Shown one piece after another: positions 1 through 5,663 of a stretch of DNA of 8,531 bases. The notes below the pieces were generated by a model. It had not been told where the DNA came from. It searched no databases and saw nothing but the letters and a program-made list of their open reading frames with translations. The position numbers were made by a program, and so were the translations under genes. Positions within the stretch are counted from its first letter, which is position 1. The number at the start of each line of letters is the position of its first letter. This DNA is from Propionibacteriaceae bacterium (GTDB lineage Bacteria; Actinomycetota; Actinomycetes; Propionibacteriales; Propionibacteriaceae). The stretch is taken from the NCBI GenBank assembly GCA_003158895.1, contig PMLO01000149.1:1-8531 (forward strand). The letters run 5' to 3'.

Positions 1-280
1 CCCAGGTTGAGCTGGCTATGCGGGCCCTCGTCGGCGTCGCGATCTCCAGGACCCGAGTTACGCATGCGTTCCGGGACAGAAGCGCCTCCAGAACCTGCAC
101 AACCTGGGTCGAGCGAAAGGTGCTCGCCGCTCCTGGCCCGATAAGCAGCACAAGCCGGGTCCGCCCACATCTGCTCATCGAGTTCAGCGGGAGCACGCGA
201 CGAGACGTGTCTGGGTCATGCCGGGCACGGTGGCCATCAAGGACCGGGGACCAAAGTTGGGTGATGGGCCGTCTCCGTGG

Positions 281-312
281 CCCGATGCGCCCGATGCGCC
301 CGATGCGCCCGA
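281..312. repeat. 9-bp tandem repeat, about 3.5 copies
   Basis: The unit CCCGATGCG occurs perfectly at 281-289, 290-298 and 299-307, followed by a partial CCCGA at 308-312. It lies about 60 bp past the permease stop codon, outside any supported gene, so it looks like a small slippage-type microsatellite. Its period is a multiple of three, which would also fit a coding tripeptide repeat, but no reading frame here is convincing. Confidence 0.85.
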
Positions 313-326
313 CAACATTGTCGCGG
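308..326 (-). terminator. Possible terminator hairpin after the ABC permease gene
   Basis: Read on the minus strand, positions 326 to 308 can fold with CC/GG outer pairs, one bulged G (324), then CGACA paired to TGTCG around an ATGT loop. The hairpin starts about 50 nt past the permease TGA. There is no U tract, which is common for intrinsic terminators in high-GC actinobacteria but also makes the call weak. The same bases form the near-palindrome CGACAA-CA-TTGTCG, so a protein binding site is an alternative. Confidence 0.3.
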
Positions 327-374
327 GACACGGGATGTGTCAGGCCCTCTCCAAACCGGACACGCTGCGGCCGG

Positions 375-2165
375 TCAGCGCTTCGGCGGGGGAATCTTCT
401 TCTTGCCCATTCCCGCTTCGGCCTTGGCTTCCTCGAGGGTGCGCTTCTGCTCCTCCTGGGCGGCGCTGAGGTCCTCCATGTTCATCGAGCCGCGGAGGAT
501 GAAGAAGGCGACGCCGGCGATGATGATGCTGATCCAGTACGACCAGCCGAACAGCAGCGGCAGCGAGACGAGGGCGACGATGTCGACGCCCTTGGTGAGG
601 TTGCCGATCATGCCCGGAGGCATTGCGCCGAAACCACCCAGCTGCATCATCGGCTTGTTGTAGTTCGGCGGCTTGGCGGTCACCCAGCGCACGGCGCCGA
701 GCAGGCCCGCGAGACCCGTGACGATCGCGTGGATCGCCGCATCCGTCCAGGACCGGTGCGCGGCGCCGGTGCCGAGGCCTGCGAAGGCGGGCGTCACAGC
801 GATCACCCAGACCAGCGCCGCGATGGCCGGTACGACCATCGCCGCCGTACGGACCTGGGCCGTCGAGAACGGGAACAAGCGGGCCAGCCCGCCGGTACGG
901 GAGAGGACGCGCATCATGCCGAGCAGCGGCACGATCGCGGTGAGCAGCACCAGGCCGGAGATGACCGGACTCAGGACGCCGAGCCCGAGCGCGCCGACCG
1001 CGTACGGGACGACGACGCTCAGCAGCAACAGGATCAGCTGCTTCGGGAAGCGCACGATGCGCTGGGCATCGCGGTAGACCAATGCCGCCAGGCCGGTCCC
1101 GTGGCCCTTGGTGGGCCGTACGTGTCCGCGGGAGATCGCGTCCCGCTCCACGAGGATGTCGCGCATCAGGCTCATGTCCATCGCGTACATCGCACCTTGC
1201 ATCCCCGCGACAAGCGAGCCGCCGGACACGAGGCGGGCTCGACGGATCTCATCGAGCCGGGCGATGGCGAGCAGGCCCGCGCCGACGAGCAGGACGCCTC
1301 CGGCGATCGACACGATGAGGTCGAACCGGTTCACGCTCGAGGTGAAGAAGCTCGCGCTCGGCAGCCAGCCGGCGGCCACGGCGACGACCGTCATGAGGGC
1401 GGCCAGTCCGACGATGCCGACGAGCCACTGCAGCGTACGGACGATCCACGTACGGTCGGCCGTCTGCTCCTCGGCCGCGACGGCGGTCAGCCCGCCGGCG
1501 CCGAGCCCGGCGGCGACGGCCCAGTTCACGACGCCTGACCAGGTCGAGCCGCTCAACGCGGCGACGAGGCCGCCGAAGACCGCGGCGATGGCGATCGCGG
1601 CGACCATCACGGAGACGAGGCGTCCCCACAGGATCCGCGCCCGCTTGATCGGCGCCTCCATGAGCCAGAAGCCCTCGGCGGCGGACGCCACGACCGGGCC
1701 GAAGATGCGCGACACCATGAGCGTCAACGCGAGGACTCCGCACAGCGCCGCCCACGGCAGGAGCGTGCGGGATGACTGGCAGCTCTCAGACGTACAGGCG
1801 GACACGGCGCCTTGCGCCTGGATCACCGCGGAGACGAGCATCGCGCCGATCATCACGGTGGCCAGCACCGCCACGTACCCGTCCTGGATCATGTCCCACA
1901 GGTGCCGGGTCGCGCGGCCCCGGCGCCAGTCGCGCATCAGCTCGCGCAGGGCGTTCTCCGAGACCGGCTCGGGCTCGATGTCGATGAGCACGCGGATCGG
2001 GCGGACGGGCTCTGGCTCGGGTTGTACGACGGGTGGTGGCGGCGGCGCGCTCGGCTGCGCACCACTCGGCTGTGCGCCACTCGGCTCTGCGCCGCCCGCC
2101 TGTGCACCGCTCGCCGGTGCGCGGCCGGGCAGGGACGAGGCGCGGCGGCGGGTCTTCTTGCTCAT
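375..2165 (-). CDS. ABC export permease-like membrane protein, proline-rich N-terminus (probably DUF6297 family)
   Basis: The protein has 596 residues. Residues 1-56 are a basic then Pro/Ala/Gln-rich cytoplasmic tail containing pentapeptide repeats (PSGAQ-type, residues 18-42). A charged segment (65-95) precedes about 10-12 hydrophobic spans, beginning near 98-118, 135-158, 184-204, 212-231 and 246-266, with paired spans again in the second half. C124 and C129 lie in the loop between spans 1 and 2 and could form an extracytoplasmic disulphide. The C-terminus is a Glu/Lys/Ala-rich, probably coiled tail ending in a basic KKKIPPPKR-like segment. The ATG at 2165-2163 is chosen because it overlaps the ATPase stop as ATGA, with a GGTGGG sequence just upstream; a start further upstream would run deep into the ATPase gene. 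Direct coupling to an ABC ATPase indicates the membrane half of an exporter. The substrate is not evident. I recall DUF6297 proteins beside such ATPases in actinobacteria, but the family name is from memory. Confidence 0.8.
   Translation of the reverse strand: MSKKTRRRASSLPGRAPASGAQAGGAEPSGAQPSGAQPSAPPPPPVVQPEPEPVRPIRVLIDIEPEPVSENALRELMRDWRRGRATRHLWDMIQDGYVAVLATVMIGAMLVSAVIQAQGAVSACTSESCQSSRTLLPWAALCGVLALTLMVSRIFGPVVASAAEGFWLMEAPIKRARILWGRLVSVMVAAIAIAAVFGGLVAALSGSTWSGVVNWAVAAGLGAGGLTAVAAEEQTADRTWIVRTLQWLVGIVGLAALMTVVAVAAGWLPSASFFTSSVNRFDLIVSIAGGVLLVGAGLLAIARLDEIRRARLVSGGSLVAGMQGAMYAMDMSLMRDILVERDAISRGHVRPTKGHGTGLAALVYRDAQRIVRFPKQLILLLLSVVVPYAVGALGLGVLSPVISGLVLLTAIVPLLGMMRVLSRTGGLARLFPFSTAQVRTAAMVVPAIAALVWVIAVTPAFAGLGTGAAHRSWTDAAIHAIVTGLAGLLGAVRWVTAKPPNYNKPMMQLGGFGAMPPGMIGNLTKGVDIVALVSLPLLFGWSYWISIIIAGVAFFILRGSMNMEDLSAAQEEQKRTLEEAKAEAGMGKKKIPPPKR
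2050..2124 (-). repeat. Five imperfect 15-bp tandem repeats inside the permease gene
   Basis: On the plus strand the unit is close to CTCGGCTGTGCGCCA. Copies lie at 2050-2064, 2065-2079, 2080-2094, 2095-2109 and 2110-2124, the outer ones more diverged. On the coding strand they specify pentapeptides such as PSGAQ, giving the N-terminal low-complexity tail of the permease. The period keeps frame, so copy number can change without breaking the gene. The repeat lies wholly in the soluble tail before the first membrane span. Confidence 0.85.
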
Positions 2166-2800
2166 GCGCCCACCCGGATCGTCCTCGTGCTCACGGCGTC
2201 GACGAGCATCGGCTCGTGGCTGGCCATGACGATCGCCAGGCCCGCTTCGCGCTCGGCCTTGAGCCGTGCCGCCAACCACTCGACGCCCTCGACGTCGAGT
2301 CGCTGCTCCGGCTCGTCGAGGATGAGCAGCTTGCGAGGCCGTACGAACGCGGTGGCCAGGGCGAGGCGGCGGCGCTGGCCGCTGGACAGGGTGCCGGGCA
2401 GCTGGCCGGACTGGGCCACGAGCTGTACCTCATGGAGCACGTCGTCCACCGCCCCCTCCGCGTCGGGCAGGCCGTGCGCGCGAGCGAGCAGGTCGAGGTG
2501 CTCGACGACGGACAGGTCCGGGAAGAAGTCGAGGTCGTCGATGACGGTGGCGAGGTCGCGACGTACGGCTGGGTCCGACTCGCGCAACCGGTTGCCGCAG
2601 ATCTCGATCGTGCCGCCGTCGGACTTCTCGGCGCCCACCAGGCACCGCAGGATCGTCGACTTGCCGGCGCCGTTGCGGCCGGTCAGCGCGATGGCGTCAC
2701 CTGCCCAGACCTCGAGGTTGAAGTCGGAGACGATCGAGTGCGACCCGTACGCCTTCGAGAGCTTCGAGACCTTGAGTACCGGAATGCGCTGCTTCGCCAT
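2162..2800 (-). CDS. ABC transporter ATP-binding protein
   Basis: This is a 212-residue nucleotide-binding subunit that would power the permease encoded immediately downstream. Visible motifs are Walker A GRNGAGKST (residues 41-49), the signature LSSGQRRRL (138-146), Walker B KLLILDEPE (157-165, with catalytic E163), a D-loop around 167-169, and the switch histidine in ASHEP (H195). The Q-loop position, about seven residues before PDLSV (94-98), reads VIDDLD, so an Asp stands where Gln is usual. At 212 residues it is a bare ATPase domain with no C-terminal extension, as in small export-type ATPases. The ATG at 2800-2798 puts the protein start at the usual distance before the Walker A; only a weak GGA lies about 12 nt upstream. 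Its TGA overlaps the permease ATG (ATGA), so the two are very likely translationally coupled. The gene is divergent from menG. Confidence 0.92.
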   Translation of the reverse strand: MAKQRIPVLKVSKLSKAYGSHSIVSDFNLEVWAGDAIALTGRNGAGKSTILRCLVGAEKSDGGTIEICGNRLRESDPAVRRDLATVIDDLDFFPDLSVVEHLDLLARAHGLPDAEGAVDDVLHEVQLVAQSGQLPGTLSSGQRRRLALATAFVRPRKLLILDEPEQRLDVEGVEWLAARLKAEREAGLAIVMASHEPMLVDAVSTRTIRVGA

Positions 2801-2923
2801 GAGTCAGATTGTTCCGCATCCGGCCGGCAAACCTTGTACGGGGCCGCCGCCGCCGCTCTCAGCACTGTCGACGGCACCCGCCGACGGCCCACAGCGACAG
2901 CCGCGGGCCGCGCTTCCTCGACC

Positions 2924-2949
2924 GCCGAACAGGCAAGCCGAACAGGCAA
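2924..2949. repeat. Perfect 13-bp tandem duplication
   Basis: GCCGAACAGGCAA occurs twice without a gap (2924-2936 and 2937-2949), about 125 bp upstream of the ABC ATPase start codon. It is outside any supported gene. A period of 13 bp breaks a reading frame, which fits noncoding DNA. It may be a replication slippage product or a doubled binding site for the ABC promoter. Confidence 0.8.
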
Positions 2950-3020
2950 ACTGCGCAGAAGTGACACCTACGACAGCGCGCCGCGCCCCACACGCCCCAT
3001 ATGCCAGTCGGTAGGGGACC

Positions 3021-3057
3021 CCCCGTGCCGATCTCGCTGGTCGGCCCGGTCACGGGG
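3021..3057. other. Nested inverted repeat able to form an RNA hairpin
   Basis: CCCCGTG (3021-3027) pairs with CACGGGG (3051-3057). Inside it CCGA (3028-3031) pairs with TCGG (3041-3044) around a 9-nt loop, leaving a 6-nt asymmetric bulge at 3045-3050. The stem is stable on paper and would form in RNA from either strand. It sits in the middle of the divergent region, with no U tract. It could be a 5'-leader structure, a terminator for an unseen transcript, or chance in GC-rich DNA. Confidence 0.35.
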
Positions 3058-3099
3058 CAGGCACCCACGCTTGGACGGGCGAACCGAGCTGGACGAGCC

Positions 3100-3111
3100 A
3101 CACGTACGTGT
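3100..3111. promoter_or_regulatory. 12-bp perfect palindrome, candidate operator
   Basis: ACACGTACGTGT is its own reverse complement. It lies about 110 bp upstream of the menG start and about 300 bp upstream of the ABC ATPase start. Perfect palindromes of this length in a divergent promoter region are typical binding sites for homodimeric repressors such as TetR- or GntR-type proteins. No regulator gene is visible in the window. The core CGTACG is common in this genome, which lowers its weight. Confidence 0.4.
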
Positions 3112-3140
3112 CACCACGCCCCGCCACTGCCAGGGATCAC

Positions 3141-3167
3141 CGCTTCTGCCGGTCACCGACAGAAGCG
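3141..3167. promoter_or_regulatory. 8-bp inverted repeat upstream of menG
   Basis: CGCTTCTG (3141-3148) and CAGAAGCG (3160-3167) are perfect inverted arms around an 11-nt spacer. The centres of the arms are 19 bp apart, close to two helical turns, which suits a dimeric DNA-binding protein. The element ends 52 bp before the menG GTG, in or just upstream of where its promoter should lie. In RNA it could be an 8-bp stem. The bound factor, if any, is unknown. Confidence 0.4.
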
Positions 3168-3219
3168 TTGCCCGGCTCAGAACTCTGTGGTTGTCAGTCG
3201 GTGGTGCCATGCTGTCCGG

Positions 3220-3927
3220 GTGCAGACGACGAACCATCGCGCCACGCTGGCCAAGCGTCGCGCCGACGTCGCGGGGATGTTCGACCACCTTGCGGCGCGG
3301 TACGACCTGATCAACGACGTCGCGTCCCTGGGACTGGACCGTTCATGGCGCCGCGCGGTGCTCGAGGCGGTCGACCCGAAGCCGGGCGAGGTCGTGCTCG
3401 ACCTTGCCGCCGGTACGGGCACGAGCTCGGTCCCCTTCGCCGACGCCGGCGCCCAGGTGGTGAGCGTCGACATGAGCCTGGGCATGCTGTTCGAAGGGCT
3501 CAGGCGGAACCCGGACCTGTCGTTCGTGGCCGGCGACGCGCTCGCGCTCCCGTTCGCCGACGATGCGTTCGATGCGGCGACGGTCTCGTTCGGACTGCGC
3601 AACGTCCAGGACACTGAGGCCGCCCTGACCGAGCTCCTCAGAGTGGTCAAGCCGGGTGGTCGGCTCGTCATCTGCGAGTTCTCGGCGCCGACGTGGGGGC
3701 CCTGGCGCCGCGTGTACACGACGTACCTGCCGGTCGTCGTTCCCGGCGTGGCGAAGCTGGTGTCCCCGAACCCGGCGGCGTACGACTATCTCGTGGAGTC
3801 GATCGTCAGCTGGCCGGACCAGGACGCGCTGGCGACGCTCATGCTCGAGAGCGGCTGGAAGGCGGTCGAGCATCGCAACCTAGTCGGCGGCATCGTCGCG
3901 CTCCACCGGGGTCGCCGAGAGCGGTGA
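3220..3927 (+). CDS. menG: Demethylmenaquinone methyltransferase (MenG/UbiE family)
   Basis: This 235-residue SAM-dependent enzyme performs the last step of menaquinone synthesis, C-methylating demethylmenaquinone at the cytoplasmic membrane. Both UbiE/MenG signature regions are present: YDLINDVASLGLDRSW (residues 28-43) and RVVKPGGRLVICEFS (141-155). SAM motif I is VVLDLAAGTGTSS (58-70), with acidic D84 after the second strand, GDALALPF (105-112) and SFGLRNV (123-129). The GTG at 3220 is chosen because family members begin shortly before the KRRADVAGMFD segment. The frame is open further left, to 3001, but those 73 residues look noncoding. No clear Shine-Dalgarno precedes this GTG; a CATGCT at 3208-3213 could be a -10 placing transcription start at or near the GTG, so a leaderless mRNA is possible. 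Its TGA overlaps the GTG of the following nuclease gene (GTGA). Length and motifs leave little doubt about identity; the exact start is less certain. Confidence 0.95.
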   Translation: MQTTNHRATLAKRRADVAGMFDHLAARYDLINDVASLGLDRSWRRAVLEAVDPKPGEVVLDLAAGTGTSSVPFADAGAQVVSVDMSLGMLFEGLRRNPDLSFVAGDALALPFADDAFDAATVSFGLRNVQDTEAALTELLRVVKPGGRLVICEFSAPTWGPWRRVYTTYLPVVVPGVAKLVSPNPAAYDYLVESIVSWPDQDALATLMLESGWKAVEHRNLVGGIVALHRGRRER

Positions 3928-5663
3928 ACGACTTCGTCCTCGACGCCTACGCGGCGCGCAGCTGTCCGGTCAAGACGCAGAACGCGTTCCTGCCCGGCCT
4001 CGACCGACCCGAGCTCGACGAGTCCCTGCAGGAGCTCTTCGCGGGCGGCTCGGCGTTCAAGTCCGACGTCCTTCGCCGGATCATCGACGCAGCCGGACAG
4101 GTCGTCGACTGCCGCGCGCTCCGCGACCAGCCCCATGACGTACAGGTCGGAGCCACCCTCGCGGCCATGGCTGACGGCGTCCCGGTCATCGTGGGAGGCC
4201 TCCTGCCCCTCGACCGGCACGGCCACCGGTCGGGTCGCGCCGACCTCTGGGTGCGGGGCGACGAGGCCGAGGACGGTGGTCCCGGCTACCACCCTGTGAT
4301 GGTCAAGCTGCACCGCATGCTCGAGCGCCAGACGCCGGGCCCGGCCCACGAGGCGTTCCCCATCTCCGCGCTCAGCGACCCCTCGCGAGCACAGGCCCTC
4401 GCCGTACCGGGCCGCGCGCTGCGGCTCGCCAGCCGTGAACCCGACCTTCTCCAGCTAGCCCACTACTGGCGGCTGCTCGGCGCCGCGGGACGCGCCGCCT
4501 CCGGGACCCCGTACGGCGGCATCATCGGCTCCGACCAGATCTCGCAGCTGGGGAACGGGCTCGGAATCGCCTGGGTACGCCTGGACGCCAAGCAGCTCCG
4601 TACGTTCTCGCGTACCGCCGCCAGCGGCTGGACCAAGCGGAGCGCTCTTGAGCGGTACGACCACGAGCACGGCTTCCGGGTCAAGGTCGCCGCTGTCGCT
4701 CAGCGCCAGACCGGAGCGCCCGACGACCCGCCGCTCGTCGTGATGCCGATCCGCGTGCGCGAGTGCGACCGCTGCGTGTGGTGGCAGACCTGCCTGCCCA
4801 AGCTCGGCGACGACGACCTGTCGCTCCGGATCGCAAAGTCACCGCTCGATGTGCGCGAGATCGCCGTGCTCCGTCGGCTCGGAGTCTCGACGCTCACCGA
4901 CCTGGCGTCGGTGGAGCTCGACGAGCTCCTCCCCAGCTACATCCCCGAGGTCGCCCACCGGCCCGGCGGCGAGGAACGGCTGCGGATCGCCGCCCACCGC
5001 GCCAAGCTCATGGTCTCCGGCGTCGATCTGGAGCGCATCAGCGACGACCCCATCGTGGTCCCCCGGTCCGACATCGAGATCGACTTCGACATCGAGACCT
5101 CCGCGGACGACCACGTGTACCTGTGGGGCTTCCTTGTCACGGACACGCGGACTGACGACCCGCCCCGCTACGTCTCGTTCTCCGACTTCTCCGAGCTCAC
5201 GGACGCCGCCGAGCGGCGCCTGGCCGACGAAGCGCTCACGTGGTTGCACGACATCGTGACCGACTCCGGCACGTCTGTTGGTGTCTTCCACTACTCCCGC
5301 TACGAGGTCCTGCGGATCCAGCGGCTGGCCGACGCATTCGGCCGCGACCCCTACCTGTGGGCGAGCAGGTTCGCCGACGAGGCGTTCTTCGACCTGTTCG
5401 AGGTGGTGAGGAGCCACTTCTTCGGCACGTACGGGCTCGGGCTCAAGCAGGTCGCCCACTCCGGGTCAGGCTTCTCGTGGCGTGACGACAACCCCGGCGG
5501 GCTCAACAGCCAGTCCTGGTTCGCCGATGCGGTCCACGCCGAGACGGACGCGGTCCGGGCGGAGCTGACGCAGCGCGTGCTCGACTACAACGAGGACGAC
5601 GTGCGGGCGACGTACGCGCTCCGGAAGTGGCTGCGCGACGGGGCCCGCCCCACGACCGGCTGA
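3924..5663 (+). CDS. TM0106-type RecB-like nuclease with C-terminal RNase H-like exonuclease domain
   Basis: The product has 579 residues and two predicted nuclease modules. The N-terminal RecB/Cas4-like half has C14 and a later trio C281, C284, C290, the spacing expected for a Cas4/AddB-type [4Fe-4S] cluster. It also has D107 in GRADLWVR (motif II), K128 in VMVK (motif III) and Q177-x3-Y181. A helix-hairpin-helix-like stretch spans about 297-365. The C-terminal domain resembles YprB/RNase_H_2 DEDD exonucleases: D389-x-E391 in FDIETS, E461 in HYSRYE, D490 in FFDLFEVVRSHF, and D559 in YNEDDVRATY. Members of this family can carry a fused helicase; this one ends after the exonuclease domain. The GTG at 3924 overlaps the menG TGA and is needed to keep C14, so the start is well supported. 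The role is presumably DNA repair or processing, but no member's substrate is known to me. Oddities are a Met (126) where motif III usually has Asp/Glu, and Lys in GSAFKSD where many relatives have an acidic residue or His. Confidence 0.88.
   Translation: MNDFVLDAYAARSCPVKTQNAFLPGLDRPELDESLQELFAGGSAFKSDVLRRIIDAAGQVVDCRALRDQPHDVQVGATLAAMADGVPVIVGGLLPLDRHGHRSGRADLWVRGDEAEDGGPGYHPVMVKLHRMLERQTPGPAHEAFPISALSDPSRAQALAVPGRALRLASREPDLLQLAHYWRLLGAAGRAASGTPYGGIIGSDQISQLGNGLGIAWVRLDAKQLRTFSRTAASGWTKRSALERYDHEHGFRVKVAAVAQRQTGAPDDPPLVVMPIRVRECDRCVWWQTCLPKLGDDDLSLRIAKSPLDVREIAVLRRLGVSTLTDLASVELDELLPSYIPEVAHRPGGEERLRIAAHRAKLMVSGVDLERISDDPIVVPRSDIEIDFDIETSADDHVYLWGFLVTDTRTDDPPRYVSFSDFSELTDAAERRLADEALTWLHDIVTDSGTSVGVFHYSRYEVLRIQRLADAFGRDPYLWASRFADEAFFDLFEVVRSHFFGTYGLGLKQVAHSGSGFSWRDDNPGGLNSQSWFADAVHAETDAVRAELTQRVLDYNEDDVRATYALRKWLRDGARPTTG

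Larger units (their letters stand above)
1..374. other. Gene-free left flank downstream of the ABC permease gene
   Basis: I can support no gene here. One minus-strand frame (codons beginning at positions 2, 5, 8 and so on) stays open to the window edge, with a possible GTG at 331-329. Its translation is arginine- and proline-rich, matches no family I know, and has no well-placed Shine-Dalgarno sequence. What can be seen is three and a half copies of a 9-bp unit (281-312), an inverted repeat CGACAA-CA-TTGTCG (310-323), and a weaker GGGCC/GGCCC hairpin (266-270 with 279-283). The stretch is probably intergenic: the 3' flank of the minus-strand ABC genes and whatever lies to the left of the window. 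Confidence 0.5.
2801..3219. other. Divergent intergenic region between the ABC genes and menG
   Basis: These 419 bp carry no open frame that resembles a protein family on either strand; the ORFs present are Arg/Cys/Pro-rich products of high GC. The stretch must hold the outward promoters for the ABC unit (minus) and menG (plus), though I see no convincing -35/-10 pair. It contains a 13-bp tandem duplication (2924-2949), a nested inverted repeat (3021-3057), a 12-bp palindrome (3100-3111) and an 8-bp inverted repeat (3141-3167). The word CAGTCGGT occurs at 3005-3012 and again at 3195-3202. A small RNA or short peptide gene cannot be excluded. Confidence 0.6.

Noticed and set aside
1..108. CCCAGGTT (1-8) and AACCTGGG (101-108) as ends of a structured RNA
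   Set aside because: No internal pairing pattern matching tRNA, SRP RNA or another known small RNA was found between the arms. An isolated 8-bp match over this distance can be chance.
2..331. Minus-strand frame open to the left edge, possible gene end
   Set aside because: There is no credible ribosome binding site and no recognisable protein. Chance open frames of this length are common at this GC content.
18..1538. 506-codon plus-strand open frame
   Set aside because: It is the antisense shadow of the permease gene. Its product is a low-complexity Arg/Asp/Glu/His-rich string, while the minus-strand frame gives clear membrane spans and overlaps the ATPase stop correctly.
2166..2279. 38-residue upstream extension of the permease
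   Set aside because: It would lie wholly inside the ATPase gene. The ATGA overlap and Shine-Dalgarno-like sequence support the start at 2165.
3001..3219. 73-residue N-terminal extension of MenG in the same frame
   Set aside because: MenG proteins begin shortly before the KRRADVAGMFD segment. The extension has noncoding-like composition and spans the symmetric elements of the promoter region.
1812..3310. Long plus-strand open frames across the ABC genes and intergenic region
   Set aside because: They oppose an ATPase with all ABC motifs, and their translations are Arg/Ala/Ser-rich without family features.
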